This document shows, in pieces, positions 1 through 11,500 of a stretch of 64,000 bases of DNA. Made by a program: the position numbers and the translations under genes. Below the pieces are notes generated by a model. It was not told where the DNA came from. It ran no database searches and saw nothing but the letters and a program-made list of their open reading frames with translations. The stretch is from assembly GCA_015501605.1 (NCBI GenBank), contig JADNRZ010000013.1, forward strand, positions 1,240,001 to 1,304,000, given 5' to 3'. The stretch's first letter is position 1. Each line of letters starts with the position of its first letter. This DNA is from Panaeolus papilionaceus. Lineage: Eukaryota > Basidiomycota > Agaricomycetes > Agaricales.

Positions 1-22
1 TAGGCGTGAGGGTCCGCATTGA
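1..22 (+). CDS. 3' end of a GTPase array gene (copy G0, partial)
   Basis: The first 22 bases read in frame as R-R-E-G-P-H and a TGA stop. This matches the ends of the long-tailed copies G2 and G3, which finish R-R-E-G-R-C and R-R-E-G-R-R. The sequence after the stop is the same 3' flanking block that follows G2 and G3. This is therefore the last few codons of another array gene whose body lies to the left of the window. The call rests on position and paralogy because the fragment is so short. Confidence 0.6.
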
Positions 23-3000
23 TAGGTAGTTCGTGATGCACGTTTCATAGTGTGCAATTGGTAGTTGGATTATCGTTTCCTCTTCTGTTATACTTCTCGT
101 TATCCGCCTATTGCTACCATCCATGTCCTCAAAATGTCCAATTCTGTTGTCACTCTAACTAGCGTCGACCACGATCATGATGTATATGTGTACTATGTCC
201 TTTTTTAAATCAAATATTGTTTCTTTCGTGCTTATGTCAACCCGGACACTTGGAGGTGAACGATACTCAGCAGAGAACAAACATAGCTCCAACAGAAGCT
301 TCACGTTGGCAACACCTCGCAAAAATAATTGGGGTAGTCGTTGAATAAAATAATATTAGAATAAGACACATAAGTACACAGAGTAACTGCCTATTCCAAC
401 ATTGTTTCAACGCGTATCGTGAGCACCTCAACTTCATTCGCGCCGTTGACAATATGGGTTGGTGATGTGTTGGCACGTCCGGCAGAGGGATGCGGGTGAG
501 GGGTGGATGCATGGGATGAACACAGCGTCGGCACTGAATAAGTAAATGGGATCACTAAAACAGAATTGAGCCAATTTGCACGATGAATAAGTCATGCACG
601 ACATACCCATTCCTTGACAATAGCCCAACTAGTGTCCACTGATAACTTGAATTCTTTTTGGTATAGTAGTGTTCATAATCGCGTCACATCAGCCGTTGGC
701 TGAGTCTGACTCGAAATGCGATGAGAGACTGGAGTGCGTTGAGTGTGTCGGACTGAGTGACACGTGCAACGTCTCTCAGCATAGGCGTCAGATGAGTCGT
801 TATGTTTTCGATTTGAGGCATGCAGAGGTGAAGCCGAGGTTGGTGTTGGAAGATTAGCACCATTAAATACTGTCGTCAAGGATCAATGACACGAGGACCG
901 AGGTAAGGATGAGGGGATTACGCCTAGAATAAAGGGAGCGCGTAGAAATGAGGCACGACCGATGCAAGGAAAAAGGGAACCTGATGGGAAGGGGAAGCGT
1001 CCTAGGGATACTGCATCAGCACCAACGATTTCGTCTAGAATAAAGAAATCCTGACAAAACTTACAAAAAAAGACTAATCTGTCCCATGATACACGATATT
1101 TGTCGTATTCCCTCCAAAATCTCTACTTCATCGCGCCGAACGGTACATGAAAGGAGGCAGACTTGGCTGATGAGATATTCACAATGACGAGGGTGACACG
1201 TTGAGCGGAAAAACACGCTCGCAGGGGAAAAAAGTGGTGACCTGTGGAGACGATGGAGACGACGGAGACGATGATCTCAGGATTGACAACAGGTCCGCAC
1301 ATTGGGACTAGAAGGGATAAGTCAATATATGCCATGGTTTTTTGTCGATAAAACACACATGACTCACTGGTTACCTGCAGATAGCCCCGCATTCCACATC
1401 TTCAATCTGTGAGCTCCTACTTCAGCGTGCACCAAACGTCGTCGTCGCTGAGGGTTAATTCCAAGGCTTGTCGCTCTCGCTCACGGTCGTCAGTTTAAAC
1501 TGGGTTGTATTCGTCAATTTAAAGCTTGTCCTTGAGGTGAGGTGTTGGATATTTGGCTTAGATTTGAGGGATAGTGCGACGGAGACTGGGAAAGATGAGC
1601 ACACGTTTTGAGCTCAGGTTGTAGTGGTTGTAGTTCATGGAGGATGGGCGACATAGCAGAGACGGTTTTGGACGAGATCAACCATAACTCTAACGCCTAA
1701 TGCACGAAGTGTTAGCACTACCATTTATTACCGTTGAGTGTAAGGGGCTCACAGACAATTTTACGCCTCCAATTCCCAAACCACAACACACGTTGGCCCG
1801 CCATATCCATACTCCCCCAAAATCCATCCAGTTCCCGTCCATTTGTGGGACGAGAGTGGATGAAAGGTGGACGATGATTAGGTGTAATGAGCACCTTGGA
1901 AACTTGGACCAAGGGCGGTGAAGGGTGAAAGGGCGTTGGTCAGAGCGTGGTACGTGGCATTGGGTGGGGAAGGATGTCATCTGTGGAATCAAGTCAACCA
2001 CGACGCTGAAGTACTTCAAACGGATACGCACATACTATGCCAAGTGTCAGCATCTTTGTTCCCAATGGAAGGCTACAAAGAGACTGAAAATAAATTCACA
2101 ATCTCGCCATGACCAGACATCCAAGTACGTCGCCATATGGCATCCTTATCCGAAAGTGTATTGTTATCCCGTTCCAAAATGCACAGTATGTTGAAGTAAG
2201 GTCAGGAATTTGATTTCTGAAGGGATGCAGCAAGGTTGTCGGCGCATAGGATTGTAGATTTGGAACGCCGTGGCTGAAGCCAAGTCATTAGTCGGGCCCA
2301 GTTCCGATGCGGATATGCGAGAGGTACTAGACTGAGCATGCTGTTGATTGAGATTCAAGCAGTTAACATTTTTACATCGATCCCAGATAGGTGTAACTAA
2401 AATAATAATGTGTATGTGATGAGCGTTTAGTAGCTTGAGGAAAAAGAGATAAAAGAGACACTTACTGTGCGTCAACGAGGTGTTGGGATGACTGTAGGCT
2501 CCCTCGCGTCGCATCTGTCACTAAAAGTGGTTCCCAGAAACAATGTCCTGACGCGGAATAAGGGTATAGACCGTCGGGAGGTAGGCTTTGGTGAGCCATT
2601 GAGTGGTGTAGAGCAGCTCGTCCGACGGCGAGGCCGTGGAGGAATTAGTTCTGGTTGAAGAGTGGCTTGGCACAGCCACTTGTTCCTTCCCAATTGGAAT
2701 AAATCAGTGAACCTGAAATCAAAAGCGTTTCTTTAACTTCAGATGCTTTCAGGGGGTCGATAGGGGTGGGTGGGGATGATATTTTTGTAATCTCGAGCTG
2801 AAGAGCACATAGGCCAATGCGTCATCGTCACTATTGTGTGGTCATGAGCGGTTAACTTGGGCGTGATCTGAAAATAGGACACCTCATTGACATCCCTCGT
2901 CGTCTCGCACCTCCCCTTGGTCTCAATCATCATCATCCCTCTGGCCTCACGCTTCACCCTCGCCCACTCTTTCCCGTTCAATTCCTCCTTTCCCATTCAT

Positions 3001-6000
3001 ATCCTCGTATACACACTCTAATTTCACTCACACACAATACCGCACGCCCTTCAAGAACGTTCAACGTGAAGACAAAAAAGCACTTGGGATTCTTTTCGTG
3101 GTCCGATGACATAGATATAGCGGTGTACTGTATAAAGAAAAGAAAGATATAATGAAAATATGCATTAACATGCGAGAGCGATCAAAACTACTCCGATACA
3201 ACAGGTGATCAAATTTAATCGGCCACCCTTATCCAACCTCAACACCTCTCTCCTCTCCTCCTAATATATCAGATTGTACCTCCGCTCCCTCCTCCCTTTC
3301 AACACGCCGCTCCCCCAACCCAAACGTCCCTAGATTGCCCTCGCGCATTCCCACCACTGCATCTCTACACGGTTGTGGCCTCATTGCGACGACTGATATA
3401 TCGTCACGGTGAAATGAGAACAGCCTCATGATGAGGCGTCCCATGCCTGGCTCGGGGACCGCAGGGAGACGATGACAAGAAGTTTGAAACAAAAGTTGTG
3501 ACATCCAGTCCGTAGATGGCCAGAGTACAACCGTTGGCTCATAGACCAACGTTGACGAGGCTGGTAATAGTGTGCTCACGCCGAGGAAAGAATGGCGCGG
3601 AGAGACAGGAGGACGTAAAAACATAAAACATAATAAAAATAACGAGCTGCCTTGCATCTTTGGCTCATAGACCGGATGTGGTGGGTTCATGCAAAACGTA
3701 AGGCTTAAATGAGAGAAACCATCCATATGCCAAACGCTGACGGACGACGCCACCCTCTGGATCACAGACGGCGAGGATGAGTGAAAGAAAAAAAAAGGAA
3801 TAAAATCACCAAAAAGGTAGGGCGATAGAAATAGACGAAATAAGATGAAGGAAAATCCAGCCCCATGAGCCGGACATAGATAGCTGATATCAGAACGGAG
3901 AAACAAGGCGGGACCAAGGATAAACCCCCACCCGCTGACCAGACAGACAGCCTCTTTCTGGCAGAGACCGCAGAAGGGTAGAAGAGAAATGTTCACTTCC
4001 CCGTGTGGATCATGCGTAGATGATCACAGTCCAACACCCAACTGAAAAAACGTTGGTGGGGAAATGAATAGAAACGCAAAGGAAAAACAAATGATCCATC
4101 TCGGGCCAGCCACGCATAGACGATGAGTGACATTATTTGGCTAGAACGACTGGCTAGATGAGGATGAAAATAAAATCAAGCAAAACCCATCCCTGCGTAA
4201 ACCGCTCATAGAAAGATGCGGAACCGCCTCCCGCTCATGGACCGGTGGTGGTGAGGATGAGTTCTAGAATAAATCAAAAACCTAAACCTAAACTGACCGC
4301 TCATAGACAGTCAGTCACAACGACCTGGTTCATATTCCAGATGACCTCAGGATCAGGAAAGGAGATTGAAAATTCATGAATTGAAAGAAAGAAACCAAAA
4401 AGCGGTAGCAAGGGGTGGACGAGTAGAGGTACATTGATTTAGGGGAGAGTACTCACTCAGACTCGGGGTGTTGGAGCGTGAAAACATCTCATGAAACTGG
4501 GCAATGTCCTAGAAAACAAATAAAATATCAGCACAGATGAGCTCCTGGAAACTCACTGGTACCGCCTAACATGCACTTCCACTCCCTCTCAATGTCAGAG
4601 GTCTTGCGAGAATTTGGCTACGATTCCAGCGACCATGGCGTAGGTTGAGCATTCTTCATACCTCAGTCCTCGAGTAATGGGCATAAAGCAATATTCTAGA
4701 GAGCAGAAAGGAGGCGAGATGGTGGTCATGGGTGAGGGTTTGGGATGAGTCGACGTTACAGGAATCAACGTTACCACCTGATGTCAGGTTTGATTTGGTC
4801 ACAGTGTAACACAAATCTCAGTTCAAACTCTAAAAATAGATTGACCGACCTCGCCATGCTGAATTGCACTCTCTCGTCAATGCATTATCGACGCCAACTC
4901 ATGTATACATACGTCATAAGAAGAGCTTGAGTATTAAAATACGCTGATCTTCTCTTCTTTTTTCCCGTCGTTCCCGATCCCCACATCTCCGATCCTACCC
5001 TAGCGTCTTCCCTCCTTGTGTTCATGATGTCATCTCATTTATTACCCGCAATCTGAGAGAACGATCGAGTATACAACAAAGCAAAGTAAAGAAGAGAAAG
5101 TAAAGAATAGAAAGAAAGAGAAGGAAAAGAGGTAATCATTAAAATAAGTATCAATGCATGCGAAATTCACTATAAATCCAGCCAGCTTGAGAGGTGAGAG
5201 ATATGGGCGGGACGAGCAGAGTGCAGTACTCGATGTGTGAGAGTCATATTCGCCTCATGAGGTAACGGTACATACAACCGGCGGGAGATAGTTTGACACC
5301 ACCCGCATTTTCGACAACCCCTGGCTCCCCATTCCACACGCCCCCTATCGTCTTACTGTAGCCACGCCTTCTCCCCTTCAAAGGTCGTCCCACCCAACGC
5401 CTTCTACATCGAATCACCACAACACATGATATTAGCCCGTGCAACGCCGTCCACAATCATCTAACGGGTTAATTGTTGTGCCGCGAACAGGACGTTCTCG
5501 ATTGCTTCGAAAAGAAAGGCGAGGGTGCGGTACTGGTTTCGCAAGCAACGAGTGAGAAGTCAGCAATATGAATTTGGTGAGGAGGGCACAGTGACGCAGA
5601 GTCATGCATCGTTGTATTTTGTGGAGAGACAGACAATGCCATGAGGGGTTCGGATGATGCACTTAGAGAGTGGTGCTTCGAACGAGCTGGGGAGAGGCTA
5701 GATTGGGCTCTACTGCGAGAACTGCATTGCATTCCTCAACCCATACTGGCAGAGAACGGCAGATACTAGGGTTGGATGGGCATGATATTGTTATTTCAAG
5801 TCGTAGTGGGGTTCAGTGGCAATTACACAGTCTACCATTTCATTTTATTTTAGGTCTATATCATGCGCGATGGTTTCCGCTTGTGAGATCGACTCTCACT
5901 CGTGTCGTCTCATATTACCTCCCTATATCGTGCATCAATTTCTATTGTTACTTGATTCAGCTGGCAACCAAACATCAGAATCTCGGAAGAACCAGCGGAC

Positions 6001-7030
6001 GCTTTACAAACATTTAATTCTTAATATCATGACCAATCGGACTCAACACGAAGAGTTCTAAGCTGGGAAATCAGATACTCCTCGTAACACAATCGAATCA
6101 CAACTGCATCTATATGAAACACGGTATTTTTTGCTAAGGGAACGGATCTGGGGTGCGGGCGGGTTTACCATATATAAACGGGAGGTACTGGAGACCATAA
6201 TCGTGGTTCACACGTACATATGATGCTCTATAATTTAAGTCGAGGTGTCGAAGTGGTAGAATAGCAAGGAAAGACAGGTTGCTGTTGTCCAGGACGAACC
6301 TCTCAGTGGACGGGTGCATACTGCCCCTACACCATACCGACCATGGGTAATTCATTCTATCCCAACCGCAATAAAAGGATTCAAATTAGGGATGAACATC
6401 GTTATGCTGAGTGAGAATGAAGATGAAGTGAAAGGACACGAATGGAAATCAAGATATACTGACACCACCTCTGGAAGACGATTGATGATGATGCGCGCGC
6501 TATAGTGACGATGCCTCAGAGCTAACACGCGTTCAATCATTCGGTCGATGAAATAGGACGACATGATTGGGAGATGGTGGCTTGTCATCCTCCGCTCAGG
6601 GCGTAGCGATATCTCTGAGTGAACCATGATATTTGTCAGGTGATGCTTGCAGCTATATTGAACATCCCACCCCATTGTATTGAGTGTGAAGTTGGGACGT
6701 AGCTCTGATTTGTCAGTTCCTTGATTTCACTCCAGATAAGCAACTGATCGCACGAGCGCATGAGTGAATCAAGAAATATGTGGGCCTGAGGTATGTTACC
6801 CACGGTCATCTTCCAGAGTAAAACCACGACGCGAGTGGACAGTTTGACATCATTTCAAAACCCGAAACACTGCCGATAAGATTAGATTCACTGATCAGAT
6901 AGATTTGACAGCATGAATGTCAGGTGCGGCTCAACGCCCCATGGTGCTACGCCGCAATCATCGATAAACCTTTTCCAACCACCATAAACAATACTTACAC
7001 TTACTGAATACCAAGCTACTGCTAAGTAAA
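23..7030. repeat. Unit U1 intergenic blocks A-F, no supported gene
   Basis: This region holds block A (23-600, GTPase 3' flank), B (600-1400), C (1400-2700), D (2745-4930, includes a degenerate minisatellite), E (4930-6060, includes a purine-rich tract near 5080-5135) and F (6060-7030, 5' flank of G1). Every block recurs in other units. Open frames exist on both strands but are not kept open between paralogous copies, so I call no gene. A TATA-like TATATAAA stretch at about 6170-6178 recurs in the F blocks (near 21820, 33310 and 43660); it lies some 860 bp from the GTPase start and its role is unknown. Confidence 0.75.
3440..4340. repeat. Degenerate minisatellite with CTCATAGAC core (block D)
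   Basis: The motif GCTCATAGACC and variants (for example at about 3537, 3662, 4204, 4230 and 4298) recur at roughly 70-150 bp spacing. They are embedded in longer similar stretches that carry GGTGGTGAGGATGAGT and AT-rich AAATAAAATC segments. The same array is present in U3 (about 19210-19990), U4 (28030-28890) and U6 (61080-61860). The repeats are too diverged for exact unit boundaries by eye. A 255-residue minus-strand frame through this part of U1 is broken in U4. Confidence 0.55.
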
Positions 7031-8598
7031 ATGCCAATCAAACTCGAGATTACAGGAGAAGTTTCGATTGAGCCATGCAAGGCCCTCAGCGAAGATTACT
7101 ACTGGTGCATTCTGTACGAAATACTTCAACATACATACATGACCCTTGCTAATTGCTTCGTCTCACAGTATCTTGGGTCCCACAGGCGCGGGCAAGAGCA
7201 GCGTAAGCGTCCATGGGCTTCGCATGTTTGCATTCTTTACTTACCCTTGTTATTACCTCCAAATGTAGTTCATCGAATCGCTGGCTGGAGAGGGTCAACC
7301 CTTGGGGATCTCGAAGGACCAACTGGCCGGATTCACGCAAGAAGTCACTGCTTATGAAGTAAAGAATGCAAAAGTGCAATGGGATGAGTATACCTGTCCA
7401 CTCTACTTAATCGACGCTCCTGGTTTCTCCGATAGCAAAATATCGGAACTCGAAATCATAACAAAGGTGAAACAGTGGATGAAAGACCAAGGGTGAGTTG
7501 CAATATCAATGGAATTTTTGATGTTATCATAACACCATATGTTTCTGCTTATATTCAATCAGTGTTTTGGGGGTCAATGGAGTACTGTATCTCAGTCCTA
7601 TAACAGATACAAGAGCTCCAGGGAGCAAACGGCGGACTATTAAAATGATTCAATTGCTCTTGCACAACAATGCTTTCTGTCGTCTCAACATTGTCACCAC
7701 TATGTGGGACAGGTTGAGCAACCCACAGGCCAAAAAGCGTGCAGAAACCAACTTTGCACAGCTCCAAGATGATATCTGGAAGGTATCTTTATTTTGTCTA
7801 CTAGCATTATTTCTATTTTTATAACCTTTTACATTGCGATTCCAGGGCCCAATTAGTAGAGGTGCAAAGATATCCAGATACCACAATGACTTTGATTCAG
7901 CCATCCAAATACTACAGGGTGTTATCGAGGTCAAAAGTCCAGGCCTTGTTCCATTGCATAACCACCCAATCGAACCAGAGGGTGCTTCTGCTCCACTTCT
8001 ATACCAGGAGCTCCTTGATCGCATCAGCAATGCTCAACAGGAGAAGGAACTCCTTCAACAGGACAAGATGCACCTCATCACCAATTCTGATCCACTACTT
8101 GAATTGGACATGCTCTCAAGACTCCCAGAGGTCCAGGACAGCCTGGCAAAGTTCTTAGGACAGCTTGTTGCATTTGGTAGGCCGCCTCCAGGATTCGAAG
8201 AAATACCAGAGCGATGTGTCTACCAGAATCTACTGGATCAGGTCAACGAAGCTCAGGAGGAACAGGTTGTGTTGGAGGCCGCCCTGGCTGATCTTCAGAT
8301 AAATCCGAATCCTGCATGGGAGGCGACGCTTAGGGGTCAACTCGATCTTGTGGAACACGACCTTGTTGAACACATCAAGCAGCTGGTGAAGCATGGTGCT
8401 CCGCCCAAAGGTTATAAGACAGGTATTTGCAATTCAATCATAACTGATTTTTTTACTGACTATGTTTGAGCCATGGAGCAGGCCCTTGTTGGCATCTCAT
8501 TAGGAACAGTCTTGAAATATCGAGTGGAGAAAGGCATCCAATCTTTCAAGGACACCCTCGGATTCCGCTCCCGACCCGACTCAAAGGGTCGTCATTGA
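7031..8598 (+). CDS. P-loop GTPase with duplicated helical repeat, short tail (G1)
   Basis: Six exons: 7031-7113, 7169-7202, 7269-7492, 7563-7782, 7846-8422 and 8471-8598. All introns are GT..AG, 48-70 bp, and the phases agree, giving 421 residues. The first intron falls just before the P-loop, so the joined strand reads WCILILGPTGAGKSS (Walker A at about residues 31-39). DAPG at 88-91 is the G3-type motif, and TTMWD at 159-163 stands where N/TKxD is expected. The stretch VLYLSPITDTRAPGS at 121-135 resembles the VLYLHRIxD region of fungal G-domain proteins. Residues 239-378 hold two tandem 73-residue helical repeats, each ending G-x-P-P-x-G-F/Y. The last 41 residues are a short basic tail (K-G-I-Q-S-F-K-D). 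I infer a TRAFAC-type GTP-binding protein; its partner and role are unknown. The last intron ends in GAG, a weaker acceptor. Confidence 0.88.
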
Positions 8599-11500
8599 AG
8601 CCTCAACATTCATTCTCCTTCTTTCCCAATTCCAATCCATCACCTTGTATATCTCCCTTTGCAATGCTCACAACCAGTCATTCACATTGGCCTCATACTG
8701 TTCATCACCACGGCATCCAATTCTCTCTCAATCACAACAATGCCAGCAGAGGTCCCTGTTTCGTTCTTCGACATCGTGTCATTCACGTGTTCACCTTTGT
8801 CCTCATCACGAAGCTCACAGTATCTCCTCGTCATTCCGGAGCTAGCTCGCTCTGTCGCTTTCCTTTTCTTCATTTCTTTTGCATTGGACTTTGGTCAAGG
8901 CTTATCGTTGTCGCTTTGCTCTTGCTCATTCGCATTTTGTGATGCACCACAATATTAGATAGATCCTTTGTTTCGTTTACTAATGTATTACATTTGTTCA
9001 TTTCATGTGCGATAAACCCACCGCGCTATTAAATGGGCACGATTCGGTTGGGTGATAGGTGGTTGATGGCTCGCCTTGGATGGTGCTGAGTGTGGAGGTC
9101 AAGCTGATATTCCAAGATGATGTTGGTGCGCCGGCATTCAAATATTCAGGTACAACTAATCTCGCAGACGAAGAACTATGTTTCGTGCACGACATATGAA
9201 TATAAATCTAACCACTGAACTCAGTCACCATGGCGTTGCGTCCCGAACATGTCAATGAGCTGAGCCGTGATCTATAAATAGATCTCCTTATTAACCACTG
9301 GCACATCGTCATCGAGAGTCGTCCCCTTTCTTTCACTCGCTCATCCCTTCATCTCTCCTCTCGTATTCACATTCATGTGTATTGAACTCTAATTCATATT
9401 TCAGTTTATCGATCAATGTGACGATGATAAAGATAATTCGACGACGACGAATCGGTCCAACGACACGGCATATAGGACGAATACAAATCTAATCACCTCT
9501 GACCTCAATCTCTCATTGATCTCCTACCCCATCCTCTCCTCCAACCAAACCTCCCCGTCATTCCCGCACACATCCCCCCCTCCGAAAGGTATTTTTAGAT
9601 ATAATTCTCTATTGCAATGCCCGTCGCAGTTCATAGTGTAAAGTTGGTAGTTCGATTGTCCTTTTTCCCTTATGCTTATCACTTCTCTTTCTCCACCAGT
9701 TGTTACCATCCATGTCTTCAATATGTCCGATTATATCGTCGCTCTATTTAGCGTCGACTATGTTTGCGTATAAAGATGTTCTCATTTTGAAAACAAATCC
9801 CGTTTCTTCAGTTCCTTCATCGACCCAGATTTTCGGGAATATAAAATGAGCAGAGCACAAACATAATCCCGGCGAGAGAATCGCGTTAACACCTCACAGA
9901 AACTGGGGTATTTGTTTGGTTAAATAATATTAGAATACAACATGGAAATACACAGCGTCACTGTCTATTCTACCATCATCTGCACGCGCAATGCAGCACC
10001 ATAACCTAGGTCACGCCGTCCGACAAGATGGGTTGGTGATGCACTGACGGGTTGGGTAGGGGAGCGCGCTCGAGAGTGAGCGCATGAGATGAACAAATGG
10101 TCGACATGAATTGGAACACTAGAAAAGACTTCAGTCAATAAACGCAATGAACCAGGCAAGTATGACTTACTGATTGCTTAAAGTTAACCCAACTAGCGTC
10201 GGCCGATAACTTGAATCATCAGCAGATCCCAGTCGTCGTAATCGCAACCACATCAGCCGGTGACTAAATCAGACTCGATATGCGATGAGAGACAGTAGCG
10301 CGTTGAGCGTGTCGCACGGAGCGACAGATGCACGCGACTCTCAGCCCAGGAATCAGATGTGTTGTTACGTTTTCAGGTTGAGGCTGGAGGAAGCGAGGTC
10401 GTATTTAGCGTCGCGATATCGGCTCCTTATATACTGTGGCCGAGGATCGGTGTCATGGGGTAAGGATAACAGGGTTACGCATAGAAATAACGGGAGTACG
10501 TAGAATTGAGGGATGACCACGAAGTGAAGCAACGATGCAAGGAAGGGTGAACCTGCGGGGAAGAGTCCTAGGGATACTGCATTAGCGCTAGCGACTATCA
10601 TACAACGATAAAACATACAACAAGCCGCCTGTCCCTTGATACGCGTTGCTCGTGGTATCCCCCCCCAGAGTCTCCAGTTCATAACGCCAAACAGGACATC
10701 CAAAAGGGCAAGCTTGGTCGACGATTATGAGGGTGATACGTTTAGTAGAAAAACATGCTCGCATGGGAAAAATAAGGAGACCTGTGGAGATGATGGATCC
10801 GATGATCCAAGGATGGACAGAGAGGTCCGTATATTGAGCACTACTTAGAAGAGACAGAAGTCAATACATGCCGTCGGTTTCCTGTTGATAAAAATACACG
10901 ACTCACCAGTTGTCTGGGGATAGCCCAAATGCGCATATAGTCAACGTGCATGGTGCGACTCCAGAGTGTACTAGATATCGTTGTTAAAGGTTGATTCCTA
11001 TGTTGATCGTTCTCGCCCATGGTTGTGAACAGGGTTGCACTTGTCCAGGGTAACAACTATACGATGGTGACAATAGTGAGGTTCTGGGTGCTAGGCGTGA
11101 TGAAGACCGGGAAGGAAGAGGAGGGATTGAGGCTAACGTTACAAGTGGTTGTAGACAGGGTTGGTGGAAGGAACACGGGCGGTGTAGCGGGGACATTTCT
11201 TGGATGATTTCCACCACAATTTTAAAGCCTGCTGATGTCCCAATGTCAGTACCACTACGTACGATAGTTGAGTTTAAGACGCTCACGGACATTTCAACAC
11301 CTCCAATTCCCAAAGCACAACGCCTGTCAACCGTCACATCCGTTTTCCTCCAAAATCCAAACCGTGCCCGCCCACTTGCGGGATGAGAGTAGAAGGGCAT
11401 TGGTGATGATTAGGTGTGATGAGCACTTTGAAGCTCAGACTGCGAGTGGTAAAAGGATGAACAGATGTTGGTTTGAGGGGTGATACATGGCATTGGTTGA

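Noticed and set aside
669..879. Overlapping 62- and 68-codon frames in block B, repeated in U3, U4 and U6
   Set aside because: Both strands are open over the same conserved DNA, and start and end points differ between copies. No domain or splice support.
3229..3996. 255-codon minus-strand frame over block D
   Set aside because: It reads through a degenerate minisatellite and is broken into pieces in the near-identical U4 copy.
6352..6675. A 107-codon minus-strand frame in block F, of equal length in U1, U2 (13250-13573) and U4
   Set aside because: Protein similarity between U1 and U2 is visibly lower than the DNA similarity, the frame is lost in U3 and shortened in U5, and no domain is recognised. 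Probably a chance frame in conserved non-coding DNA.
8466..8942. 158-codon plus-strand frame after G1
   Set aside because: It overlaps the true last exon of G1 in another frame and runs into the 3' flank.
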